Position numbers and translations under genes: made by a program. Of a stretch of DNA of 64,000 nucleotides, positions 49,138 to 60,900 are shown in pieces. The notes beneath the pieces are model-generated. The model was not told the origin of the DNA and did not search any database. It saw only the letters and a program-made list of their open reading frames with translations. Position 1 is the first letter of the stretch. Every line of letters begins with the position of its first letter. The DNA is from Trileptium ribeirensis (Eukaryota > Nematoda > Enoplea > Enoplida > Thoracostomopsidae), in NCBI GenBank assembly GCA_030248225.1, contig JASANE010020350.1, positions 35,208-99,207 of the forward strand. The letters are read 5' to 3'.

Positions 49138-49621
49138 TTAACCTTCAGAAGTTTGAGGATTTCAACAAACGCAGATGTCTAAGGGGGGTCCAGTGGACCC
49201 CTACAAAGCTTTTTAGCGAGTTAATTTGACACTATAGTATGTTATTTAAGCGTTATAGTAATGATCTACTACAAGTGCTTTAAAATTATACAAGAAAAAT
49301 GCTTATATCGAATGGCGAAAAAATAGATGCGGAGCCCACTGGAACCCCCTTCAGACTTTCGCGGTGCTAGAAAATGACATCTAAATTTTATAAAAATTAC
49401 ACAGCAGTCTGACGGGGGTCCACTGGACCCTTTATAATTTGACGCCGCATTGATTTGCCCTGCATATACCTACAAACAAGAAACTATGCCAACGTTTAGA
49501 ATGATATTGAATATGAATTGTCAAGAGATGATGTACGTATAGACACTGCTTTGCAAAAGTTATGAGGGTAAACGTTTCTGAAAGGATCCAATGGACGCCC
49601 CCTCAGACTCCTAAGGGTTAA
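49138..49621. mobile_element. piggyBac-like MITE, TTAA-flanked
   Basis: 484 bp between TTAA (49138-49141) and TTAA (49618-49621). The ends are CCTTCAGAAGTTTGAGG and, inverted, CCCTTAGGAGTCTGAGG. TTAA targets and C-rich termini are the piggyBac hallmark. Inside are perfect or near palindromes, GGGGTCCAGTGGACCCC (about 49186) and GGGGGTCCACTGGACCC (about 49426), and two decayed versions. No transposase. Confidence 0.7.
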
Positions 49622-49739
49622 GATTTTATACTTTATATGAAGCAGTCTGGTATATGTCTTGCAACGATTTGGTTAATCTCTACAAATAATTGTTATAAGC
49701 GGTATGTTTTCTCGACATTGCATTGAGTACGCTACCAGA

Positions 49740-50370
49740 AGGTATATTTAATTTGCAACCAGAAGTTAAGTCGAATGGCTCGCAGTCCATGGAAGCATTC
49801 ACGGTTGTTCGGTATGCATAAAAAACTCACAGAACATAACTATCACATTGTTTTTGGTTTCTCTACACAAAAAACATGATATTTTCCAAAGAGTTGTTAA
49901 AATGCTCGATGAGACCATCAGTTTGTGAGTGATAAGCTGTAGTTTTGGTTTTCTTGCAGCGCTCTAATTTACGAGTTTACTTAATGATATTGGATGTAAA
50001 ATTTGTCATTTGGTCAAAAAGCAAGGTTAAGGAAACGCTGTTATTATTTATTCGGCTAACTTTTTCGCTATTGTTTCATCGACATATTCTGTAATAGAAA
50101 TGCTTCAAGCCATTATTTTGTAAAGTAATCCATAAAAACTAAAAATATATCTGGTTTTACGTTGCCTTCCATGTAAAGGCTCTATTATATCAACACCAAC
50201 TTAGTTGATGAATTAGCAAAAATATTAACTAATGGAGCCGTGAAACTGTGTCGTTTTTTTATATTTTGACATACTGAATATTGACTGATAATATAATACG
50301 GCAATAACTGTGGGTCATTATTGATAAAAGGTAATATTCCAGATTTAAAGACCATTTGTATTTTCAAATA
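49740..50370 (-). pseudogene. decayed Ty3/Gypsy-type integrase
   Basis: On the minus strand, short pieces in changing frames follow the order of a retrotransposon integrase: a TAPLVNIF-like block after a Cys pair (about 50220-50280), GRQRKTRYIF (about 50130), a split FMDYFTK / WLEAF block, YHSQTDGLIEHFN (about 49920) and AYRTTV (about 49810). Several stops and frame changes interrupt it, so it is dead. No LTRs could be paired. Confidence 0.65.
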
Positions 50371-52498
50371 ATTAATTGAATAAAAAGCTAATATATTTAT
50401 TCCGAAACTACAATCGTGATGTTTATCTTTAAGTACGGTAAATTTAACTGTTTCAGAAATATTACCTAATTGGAACTCTAACCAAACTGCTCAGGAGATA
50501 GCGTGATGACAGTCGCTTGAAGCCCATAATGCTTTCGCGTTCATCGTTCATGAATTACGATAACTGCTCAAAAATTTACCTCACACAAGAGCTATTTTGT
50601 TATCGAAAATTGTTTTTATTATCGTGAAATTACTTAACTAGCAAAGATGATTTTTGGCAGCCAAGCAAATGCGCGTAGGTTTTGTTTGAGCTGACAAATT
50701 TTAGTGTAACATCAAGAAAGCTTTATACACGCATAGTTTGAATCAATAATAAAAACATTACCAAATAAGTGTAAGCAAATTAGTAATGCGGCGTTCACGT
50801 TATAATGTCCCCAATGTTTGGAACCTATGTACACCACACAGTGTCAGGCACACTATTGACAACAGGGTTTTGCACGTTTTATGTGGTTAGCAAAGCCTGA
50901 TGTACGTGTATGTAGATTCACTGGCTTTAAACATTGGCGTGAAGTACTGAGTAGCGAAGACTTGGTTGACCACGATAAAACAAAGACTTTTCTTTGAGCC
51001 TCATATATTCCCCTGAGCCTATATATCGGGCTGTGACCCGGTCCTAGTGAATATCCCTCAAGAAATCATCGTAACTACAAAATCAACAATTATATTCTGT
51101 GATTCAAAACCATGATTTTTGCCATATGAAATATTAATTGTTCACGAGTCTTGTTACAAATATTTTGTTTGCTGTCTCATCAATTTTTTCTAGTCTACAA
51201 GTCGATATGCAATTTCTGAGCATGTAAATACCTCATATAAGCAAACACCTTAGAGAATATTGCAGCACACGTTTAATTGTTATGAATTGTTTAGTTGCTA
51301 TAAGCCATAAATTGAATTAATAGACCCAAAATAGATACATCAAGGTTGTATATTGTAAACTGCTGTGCGAAGCACCGGATCGAAAACTAACTGCCAGAAT
51401 CCTCTCATCTATTGCTACTCAGTGCTGTTTAATGAGTTAAATGTAGTAGAGATGGTATCTCTGGAGTTTAGACGCTTCGAAAACAACATCGTGATTTTTT
51501 ATAAGCAGCAAAAAAACAACTCAGCTACTAATAGTCTTATTTCACTTCTGGTAGCGTCGACATAGGCGCTTCTCTATTTGTATATTAACATCGCCATTCA
51601 CTTAAAACATGACTTGCAATGTCCACTGTTGATAGCGAGCATTTTAATGAAATTGCTTCATTGATTGGGATCGTATTTGTGCAAAACATACGTGGTATGT
51701 TGCCTAGATTACAGCTGCAAAAAGTGACTCCGTGTCTACAAGTCTTCTCATGAAACTCAGTATGCGATCTGTTAAACGTACACAATCGATAAATGCATGG
51801 GTGCTCAGGATGCCTTAGTATGTAATGGAACCCACATCGCTGTAGATAACTGCGATAAGACCGATGACAGAATTATTAACGCGCATAAAGATTCGGTTCA
51901 TTTTAACAAAAAATCAGGTATGGCATACTCAACAAATAAGCTGTACAAACGCTACTTATAGGACGCTGGAGCACTGTAGACATACCTGGGTATTCTCGTT
52001 TGGGTAATAACAGCACAGCTTCACATCCATGAATGCGACAGATAACAGATCTCATACATCACTCTATCCCGCCCGCTACAAAAAGTCATCTCCTGCTCAG
52101 GTAAATTATAACGGTCCTGAATCAAATATACAGTAAGCCACAAGTCACAGACTTCGCCGTGGTTTGTTTCGGTTCGGCCTACCAATAATGAAAAGAACTC
52201 AATCATCGGATGGTCCAATGTAGTACCTAACGCCGCCGTTGCCTAACTCTTCCTGTCACACCGAACTAAGTCAGCTTTATTTTTTTCATTCGATCCCGTC
52301 CCAATTTGAAAGTATTTGACTGTAAGGATTCCTGAAAACAAAGAAAAAATGACGAAGCATTTATATGTTAACAAAAAGCGGCGGATTTTTTCAATTACAA
52401 AGGTGAGACTAATATTGGTTATATTCTTCTTCATAAACGCGTTAAGCAATCATGTGAATCAATTACTATTCTTGTACTGTCATTCACTGTAGCTGTCT
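50371..52498. other. gene-poor region
   Basis: AT-rich, no defensible gene. It holds a solo MITE end at 50787 and a short plus-strand stretch near 51810-51930 that reads VCNGTHIAVDN, faintly like a PIF/Harbinger nuclease but unproven. Confidence 0.45.
50787..50872 (+). mobile_element. MITE family D, partial copy
   Basis: TAA followed by TGCGGCGTTCACGTTATAA, then ACACCACACAGTGTCAGG. It matches the left end of the element at 39606-40030. No right end is seen downstream. Confidence 0.65.
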
Positions 52499-53645
52499 TC
52501 AATATTGCAGATTTCACAGAATAATGAGTGCAAAAAGTGGGTAGTTTTGTCTTTAAAAGCCGTTTGGAAGATACTAAAATCTCTAATGGACGGTTATATG
52601 ATATTTAGATTTCTTGCAAACGGCGGCTAGAAATTTTTGTCTTTAATAACTGCTTGTTTAATATTTAAATCTCTAACACGTAGATGTAAGAGACTTTAGT
52701 CTTGCAAAGATAGCCAATACATACAGAAATCTCTGACAGCTAGCTGCTAGAAACTAAAATCTCTTGCACCTAGCCAAAACAGATTATTGTCTCTAATGGC
52801 TAGCTGTTAGAAACTTGTGTCTCTTACAGCTAGTTATAAAATACAAAAGTCTCTAATAGCTTTCCATCAGAATTTCAAATATTTAACTGTTGGCTGTAAG
52901 AGATTTTTGTATGTTACAGCTGGCTGTAAGAGACAAAAGTTTATAACAGCTAGCCATTAGAAACAAAAATGTATTATAGGAAGCTCATTATTGATATTGG
53001 TGCCCCCTCCAGTTTAATATTAGTACCGCCCTCCTGTTTGATATTTGCTCCCACTCCAGCTTGATATTGGTCCCCCAGTTTGGTATTAGTGCCACCCTCC
53101 AGTTTGGTATTAGTGCCACCCTCCAGTTTGATATTGGTGCCTCCTCCAGCTTCATATTGGTCCCCCTCCAGTTTGTTATTGGTGCCCCCATCCCGTTTTT
53201 ATTGGTGCGCCCTTCCGGTTTGATATTGGTGCCCCGTCCAGTTTGAAATTGTTGCCCATTCCGGCTTCATATTGATGCCCTCGTCCAGTTTGATATTGGC
53301 CCTCCAGTTTGATATTGGTACCCCACTCATCGTGTTTGATATTGGTGCCCCTCCAGTTTGGTAGTGGTGCCCCCTCCAGATTGATATTGGTGCCCCCTCC
53401 AGTTTTATAATGATGTCCCTTTTCAGGTTGGTATTGGTGCTTTCTCCAGTTTGATATTACAGCTATGTGTTTTAGATTTAAATATTAAAAAAGCAGTCAT
53501 TAAAGGCAAAAATATCTAGCATCGTTTGCAAGAAACTAAAATATCATATAACCGTACATTAGAGAGTTTAGTATCTTGAAAACGGCTGTTAAGGACAAAA
53601 CTACCCAATTTTGCACTCATTCTGTGAAACCTGCATATTTGATTG
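52499..53645. mobile_element. foldback-type element with long inverted ends and internal minisatellite
   Basis: About 1.15 kb. The left arm (52499-52690) and right arm (53455-53645) are inverted copies: TTTCACAGAATAATGAGTGC on the left against TTTCACAGAATGAGTGC read inward on the right, then GGGTAGTTTTGTC, GGTTATATGATATTTAG and TTTAATATTTAAATCT in both. Between them lie degenerate repeats of CTAGCTGTTAGAAAC / GTCTCTTACAGCTAG (52690-52980) and a ~23-bp minisatellite. No open frame of interest. The architecture resembles Foldback or tandem-repeat-bearing MULE derivatives. Confidence 0.8.
52985..53460 (+). repeat. degenerate ~23-bp minisatellite
   Basis: About 20 copies of CCCTCCAGTTTGATATTGGT-like units with changing length. 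It occupies the centre of the foldback-type element. Short frames through it only reflect the repeat. Confidence 0.85.
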
Positions 53646-54294
53646 ACGCTTGTTGTCTCTTGCTCTGTTGTGTACGCTATGTATACATTAAACTCTGTTG
53701 GTCGTCGGTACTATTTCGAGTACCAAATTTAAATTTTGGGAAACATAATTTAATTTAGAGAAACATTTCCTAGTAGTGCTGTATAAAATTTTTGGTACTA
53801 TAATTAGATGAAATATTTGCGAAATCTATGAGGATTATAAAGAATATTTATTAACGATATAGCAAAATCAGTTTTAACAATTTATTCCCAACTTCTGTGT
53901 AGTGCATCTACATGTTTACCGAATTCGAGACGGCTACCGGTTCATCAACCGAACTTGAATTGCATAAGTGCGAACGACATATACAATCCTCTAAGATGTT
54001 CAAGAGGAGTTGCTGTGTTTGATTTAATGGGGTGCAAAACACACGAATAAATCACAAGACACAAACCACCACGCGATGACCGGTTTTATTGAATTTTGCA
54101 TTAGTATTAAGCATTAAATGACTTTTTAAAAGGTCATGATAGGCCATGAAATTTTGCGTCTTTTGCTCCAGGAAAGAAGGGCGTATGTCATTGTTTAACA
54201 GAGTTATAGCATTTTCTGCACCGCATAAAAGGCGCAAGTTACCATCGTATAGGTGTATACAAATGGAAGAAGGGCGTATTTCACTAACATACGC

Positions 54295-54384
54295 CCTTTT
54301 ACCTTTGCTACCGAGATGTCACGTGGAAAAAGGTCTTATGTCAGGACATACGTCTTTCTTCCATTTGCGTCCCCATAAGCCAAC
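54295..54384 (+). repeat. 90-bp direct repeat, left of LINE
   Basis: CCTTTTACCTTTGCTACCGA through CCCCATAAGCCAAC. It differs from 56219-56308 at only two positions. It lies inside a locally palindromic segment (54170-54384) in which AAGAAGGGCGTATGTC faces GACATACGTCTTTCTT and AGGGCGTAT faces ATACGCCCT. Confidence 0.9.
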
Positions 54385-56218
54385 GAAACGAAACGAAAAA
54401 ACGACACGCGACATGGGTGGCGAAATCAGTTTAACCAAAACCGAGTGGATGATGATACCAGGCGCAGAGAGCCACGACGAGCTCCGACTGACAATCGATG
54501 GTAACGAGATCAAACGGGTAGACAATTTTGTCTACTTGGGCAACAACATTGGTAACAGCAAGGAAGGGCGGTTCGGTGCGAAAATCAACACTACCAGTAG
54601 AATCAACAAAGCCAGAGGCGCGTTCACGGCATTACGTCCTGTGTGGCAATCGTCTCTGCGTCCTGCAACGAAAGGGAAATTGCTACAGGCTGTGGTTGGT
54701 AGCACTCTCCTGTATGGCGTCGAAGCGAATGTAATGTCGGAAAGAGAGCTCACCAGAATGAAATACTTCTGGTACAGCTGCATGAATTCAGTGAAGAACC
54801 TCCGATTACACACGAGTCTATCTGGACTCCTAGACGAATTCCGCCAACCAGATATCCGCCTGGTCATCAAACAACGAACCGCTGGCTTTATGGGTCATAT
54901 CGCAAGGATGAGTGGGGACCGGTATCCCCACCAGCTGTTATTGGGACATGTCGATGATCGCATCGAACCGCGGACACGAATGACGACAGTACAAACTCTG
55001 AACAACTACTATAAAAGCATCGCCAGAGGGATGCCGGGTATAAGCGCTAGCAACCGGGCTCTACAAGCTCAGAACAGGTGCAATTGGAGGCTTGTCAGGA
55101 AGGGCATCAACAACAACTTCCGTGAGGCAGGCGAGTCGTTCATCTGCACTGACTGTGGTGATGACTTCCAAACGATGTTGAAACTGCAAAGACATCGATG
55201 TTTGCAGCACACAGCGCCAGCGCCAGCAATAACGGCTGAGGACCCTACTGTCTGTCAATTTTGTCGACGTCAGTTTGGTACAGCTCATGAAAACCCACGT
55301 TAGCCGTTACTGCAAACAGCGACCGGGAGCTGCTAACAACAACAACGAAGATGGGGCTACAGACCATCAGGACGACCAACAACAGCAACCAGTACAACGG
55401 GTAGGTGGCCTGATTGAACTGCTACCGGATGGTGGCATCGGGTATGACGAGAGACGATACAAGTGCCGCATGTGCGGAAAGCGATATCGAAGCCACTGCA
55501 CAGTATCACGTCACATCAACAGCGCCCACGGTGCATATCAACAGGCGGCAGCAACACAGTGCAACAACCTACCGAATGTTAGTAATGGTGGCGACAACGA
55601 CAACCGAGATGATGGAGACGGCGGAGGCCGTGGTGATAACGATGGTAGCGGCGGCGGCCGTAATGACGAGGATGATGGTGATGATGAGGATGATCGATGG
55701 GCACAACCCAAACGTAGACGGCTAGATGCAAATGCTTTATCGACAACCACAGTTTTACCGGCAACGACAACAGCAGTTTTATCGACAACAACCGTTTTTG
55801 CAATAACAGCAATAACAACTTCAAAGACTAACGAAGCAACAATAACAAAGCCAAGGGCAAAACGCAGCAGAACATCACCAATCGGAGACGTAGTTGAATG
55901 CCCTATTTGCAACAAGATGGTGGCGAAGAAGAACGTGGCGCGACATCGGGACCGTTGCAGTGTTAAATTCGACTGCGACAAATGTGGAAAAATGTTCAGT
56001 CGGAAGGACGGCTTCGCACGACATAGCAAGACATGTGGCAACACCCCGCTCACTTGCCCGTGCTGTGGCCGGACCGACAAATACACATCGCACGCCGAAC
56101 GACATCAACGTCGGTGCCGGGCTGTTTTATGACAAAGATCTTTAGGCGGCGAATGCAACGCTTTCGACCGCGGTGCTATGCTCCTCCAGGGGCGAAAAGG
56201 CGACAACAACAACAACGT
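54385..56218 (+). mobile_element. 5'-truncated LINE (non-LTR retrotransposon)
   Basis: About 1.8 kb between 90-bp direct repeats. It starts inside the reverse-transcriptase region and ends with a CAACAACAACAACG tail, as expected for target-primed insertion with 5' truncation. The direct repeats would then be an unusually long target-site duplication. It is less AT-rich than its flanks, a sign of recent arrival. Confidence 0.8.
54400..56132 (+). pseudogene. LINE ORF2 C-terminus: RT tail plus C2H2-type fingers, frameshifted
   Basis: The first frame (to 55303) carries the post-palm RT region: VDNFVYLGNNIG, LRPATKGKLLQAV, LLYGVEANVM and a cysteine finger (ICTDCGDDFQTMLKLQRHR). A second finger begins (CQFCRRQFG) and is broken near 55275-55300, where a second frame takes over with KTHVSRYC and runs to 56132. 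That frame has RYKCRMCGKRY...H...H, an Asp/Gly-rich linker, a basic PKRRRLD, and three more fingers (CPICNKM, CDKCGKMFSRKDGFARH, CPCCGR). The fingers probably helped bind nucleic acid. The 5' truncation and the shift make it inactive. The clade is not determined. Confidence 0.8.
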
Positions 56219-56308
56219 CCTTTTACCTTTGCTACCGAGATGTCACGTGGAAAAATGGCTTATGTCAGGACATACGTCTTTCTTCCATTTGCGTCCCCAT
56301 AAGCCAAC
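56219..56308 (+). repeat. 90-bp direct repeat, right of LINE
   Basis: Second copy of 54295-54384, of identical length with two substitutions (around the GGAAAAATGG position). It directly follows the CAA-rich tail of the LINE. Confidence 0.9.
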
Positions 56309-56419
56309 ACGACATGCGTCCTAGTGCCGTATAATTGTGCTACCGAATTCTAAGAACGTATTACATATATCTTTACTGTTTCAGGAGTTTACCGACCTTA
56401 CCTATATGAATAAATGTAA

Positions 56420-57911
56420 ATGGATCCAAATAAGCATTGGTACTATCAGCATGATAAACGCAAAAAGTTGGAAATCTTAGTAAAATGGGACGATACTAGT
56501 GAGGGTGAGCAGCACTATGTGCGGCTTGATAAAATACGGCCGCTGTGCAATGGCGATAACCTTTGTGGTGGAACACGAGTACTATGGAATAACACCTGGC
56601 CCGGAACTATTGTTGATGCAAAACAGGTGTTTTCAGATGGCGACTCCGAGGATGAAGTTCCGCTTGCAAAATTGAAGACGACTGAAACATATGTGCTTAT
56701 TTTATAATATTCCGGTTGTTTTTTCTAGATATGTTTTCGAGCAGCGAGCGAAGTTTGCCAGAGAGCATTAGATCCGCTACACAGTTTAATGACCTGGTCA
56801 CACTGAGGTAAAGTTTACCATATTTGTCACATATTTGTGCCTATGCTTGTAGTGATAAATGTGTACCCGGTACTTTGTAGTGACATATTCGTTAGTTTGC
56901 TGCACAATGTTTACTTTTCTCAGCCCGCGCGATGATCTGGAACAAAGGACCAAACAAACAACGGCAGGCATCGAAAGCGAAGAGGATGAGGATAGGGACG
57001 ATGGCCGCAAGGAACCAAAGTTTCGAACGAGATGTCGATTGAGTCAAGCCATGGTTGAAGAGTGAGCTTATTATATGTATATGTATATATACTGTGATAT
57101 ATCAATTGCGAAAATTAAAGAACCACTGTAAAGTGTTGTATTAAACTTCAACATATATTCAACGACTCACGCCAACCTTTTCGTATATATTTTTGAAGTA
57201 ATTTCCTGCGAAGTTAAGACATTTAACCAAGACAAAATATTTTCAGGTTATCTGAATCTGAGGAAGAGCGGAAAGATCCGTCGTATGAAGATACCGATGA
57301 AGACGATACGGGAGATTCAGAGTGAGTAAATCATCCATGATTTTGAAACTACTCTTGACTCAGATTTTGATTATACGTGTTAGGTGTCAATCAATATACT
57401 GGGTCGTTTAATTCTGCTAGTCGGGTGTGTGCTCAGCAATGACAACTCCTAATCAGAAATTTATGTTGTTTGTTTCTTTTTCAGTGCCGGCAACGACGAC
57501 ACAAATGCTAACGACTTGGACAGTGAAAAAGACGAAGATTCAGACAGCGGAAATTGTGCCGATCCCGGCGACGAAAGTCGTGCAGAGCCGGACTGTGAAG
57601 GTGGCGGTGGCGAAACAACAAAGCCTAAGCGCCGGCGCACCGGAATCGCTCAGATTGAAGCTAATGCGAAAAAACATCCACTTGAACCGCCATGCCCTGT
57701 AAGCTGTCGTTTGAAATGCACTACAAAATTTAGCGAAGAATACAGGGAAGCAACGCATAGAAAATTCTGGGCCATGCCGTACAACGAGCAACGAGTGTTT
57801 CTGCGCAGTACACTGGAGTTGAAACCTAAGTCTACAACGCGGCAACGTGGAAAGGACCCACGTGCAGAGTCTCGCCGATCTAAAACAGTGATTTACAGGC
57901 TCAGGTTATAA
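56420..57911 (+). CDS. unrecognised acidic nuclear-type protein with Cys motif, multi-exon
   Basis: Four exons chain cleanly: 56729..56807, 56924..57061, 57247..57321 and 57485..57911, each with TTTCAG- or TTCTAG-type acceptors, GTAAAG or GTGAGY donors and matching phases. They encode a Ser/Glu-rich acidic stretch (SEEDEDRDDGRK, LSESEEERKDPS), a basic patch (KPKRRRTG) and a C-terminal CPVSCRLKCTTKFSEE motif followed by a W/F-containing helix (REATHRKFWAM). This cysteine motif resembles one that precedes transposase-like domains in many invertebrate proteins (from memory of the family). The upstream frame, from ATG 56420 to about 56692 (VKWDDTSEGEQHYVRL, TRVLWNNTWPGTIVDA), looks like a small Tudor/agenet-like barrel, but its junction to 56729 is unresolved because no phase-1 donor lies at its end. 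It may be a truncated domesticated element or an ordinary orphan gene. Confidence 0.5.
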
Positions 57912-60900
57912 CCTAGGTTTTATAACCCATATTAAATTCTGTATTAGTATTGAGAAATTACTTTAGTGAAGGCTAACTTGTGATTAAGCTCATAATGGTC
58001 CAAATAGATGCAACGCTAGGATTACGACATTTTTGGAACTCTTGGAAAACTTGTCCGACTGTACATCCACAGCACGTCGGGATACGCTATGCGTCGTGAA
58101 TAGGGACGCAGCAAGAGGAGCATCCAATCAACAAAAATTTTCAGCAAAAATAGGATTTTTTTCTTATGGCTCACGGAATTTTCACTCACGCCCACTTTGA
58201 GTTGTGCACTGCTTTCGAATAGTGTGCTGCGCCCCTACCTCTGTAACAACAATGTCTTGTCTAAACAGATCGTAGGCCATAATTTGCCAATTTGTATTAT
58301 TACAATTTTGACATTTATATTGAATTATAACACAAATACTGTATGTCTATGACACCGCATTCAAATATCAACTTTCACCAAGTAATCGAATTTTCAACAA
58401 TAATAGTACACAGAAGACACCCTCTATTTTCGTACCAACCCAACAAAATGTCACACTGGCTAATCGCGGCTAGCCAAGCATCGCTTTAAAGCCATGGCGG
58501 ACTGTGATAAAATCCGGCCCTGCAACACGCATCTTAAGGTAAATGATGCATTATATGTTTTGGAATGCGTTAAATAGGGCGGTATAGAAAGGAGGAACGT
58601 AATATCGGGTGCAGGGTGAACAGAATTCAAAGCGGGACTATGCTTGTTCTACGCCTATCAATTTCTGACATATAAATATGCGGTCCTCAAACCATATCAT
58701 CCCGGTCACTTCAAACTGTTGTCCCTATATAGCGGTCTAAGGTGCCGCCACACTCCATCCTTGGCGCTGCAAACTCCCCCTCGAGGTGTTACACCCCTCC
58801 CCCGCAACACCGCAGCCCCAGCCCCGCCCTCCCCAACATATATGCCGCACACCTCACGGCACATGCGAAAAAATTTAGCAATCCAAGAAAGCTTTCAAGG
58901 CAAAATAGTATACCGTCATAGGGCAACATTAGTGGGGATGGATAAAGTTGTTGGTTACTGCTCTGCCATACCTCCGCCAATACCATCTACACCCTCAACC
59001 AACTGACCTTGGGCACCTATGCATGTTCCGGTGGAGGCATATCCGACATCACTTTCGGGATTTACGTTTACTCCTCAATGAGTATATTTTGTTTTATTCG
59101 GAGGAGCCCATTTTGGAATGATGAATTTCAGTAGCGACATCACGCTAAGGTCGGAGAAATTTTGGCTAAAGCAATGTCCTTTCCACTTTGATATTATGAA
59201 AAGCCAAAAAATACACTAAACAAGAGAAATAATTATGGTACCCAAACAACTAAAAATTAGGTTTTCACCTCAGACACGTAACAGGACTAATCGCAGGCAT
59301 TTACATAAATATGCACACTCTGCATTCTGCACACGCGGCCAAAACGATAATATGTGTTTAAAATTACTGGCATGTTTATCGTTATGTGTTGCTGGCGCAT
59401 TATTTTGTTTCAGCAGCTGCGAAGGGGATTCAGGAAACTCAATTTGTATTAACTTCGAATTGGCACTGGACACAGACTAGTCAAATAATCTTCGTTGCCC
59501 TCGTTGCGAGCGGCTTGCTGGCGTTTTACAATTCGAAGCTATCGGAAACGCTAAAATAGATTTACTTTGCGAAGCCATGTTAAATTTCTAAAGTTTCAAT
59601 TAATAAGTGCATTGATGCAAGCTATAAGCCGCCACGCTATGAGTCTATAGTACCGCAGTACCGTCAAGAGCTGATAAATCGCAGTACTGCGAACGTACAA
59701 AACAAATAGCCATATAAAGCTTTAGAATCGTGTTATCTTGTTTAAAAGTCAAGATGAGCAATTTTGCAATATAGATGAAACAAACTTGGCAAAAAATTTC
59801 AGACAAATTGGAAAAAATTATAAGGTTCTGAAAATCCAAAAGTTCACCCATGGTCTACCCTCTCCCTCTGCGTGCACTCATCTAGCCTGTCCGTCCGAGA
59901 TCATCTACTCCCTAAGCCGACGGACTGTCGACACCTAAGAGGTAAATAATATAAGAGGGAATGACTGTGACAGCTGATTGTGGATTTACAATATTGTTGA
60001 TGTAGTTACTGCTAACGGTTTAATTATAAATGAGCGTGTTCTTAGGTATAGAATAGTGGGTGTGACGTGGAAGGTGAGATGGTCGCCAAGGGTATCAGGG
60101 TGTCGTGTGGGGATATCGACAGGATGTATAAATTACTGAAATCTTAAGAAAATCTAATTTTCAGAATTTTTGACACTCATTTTTCCAATTCTCCCTAGCT
60201 TTTTTTAGTTTTGCATCAAAAGTTTTCGCATTCCTACCAATATTTTACTCATTGTACCTGATTTTTACCTACTTTTGCCATAATTTCCCCCACGCATTTA
60301 GCACGGGGGGGGGGGCGGGGGAATGTCCAAAAACGTAAGTGCAGCGATGCAACTACTCCACAAGGTAGATCGGCGAGATCCCGAGAAGGGGTCCGAGCCT
60401 CAGGGGGATAACCCTCCTATGAGCATGTAGAAGGATTAATCTACCCTGATAACTACGGTTGTTGCAAAACGCTTTTGTACTACTAGCAAGTAAAGAGCTA
60501 AATACAAATCGTATTTGGAAACACAGGACGAAGGTACTCTGTCTTTTATATACACCATCAATATCAGCTCTAAACATCACAAACATGCGTATTTAATTAC
60601 CAAATCCGCACACTACTGACCACAAATACGAGCAGCAGGATCCCTCCTGCTCATTTAATTACCGATGGGAATCACAAACTACAAATCACAAAGTTCTTTC
60701 ATTTAGCAAGAGACTTTTTCGCTTAATAAGGCTTCAAAGCACAGCTGGACAGCAATAAACCCGTAACATCGAACAGCGGCTACATGCAGATTTAGTTTTT
60801 CGAGGCCAATCTAGATGAGTCTATTTAATGTTACCGTCGCCTCCATCAACTGGAAACTTTAACGTATCGGCCTGTACTGTTGGGGGAAAAGAGGCACCTC

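Noticed and set aside
51800..51935. Possible PIF/Harbinger nuclease fragment (VCNGTHIAVDN and a following IINAHKD)
   Set aside because: Only one short block resembles the family and the acidic residue before GTHI is missing; no flanking blocks could be found.
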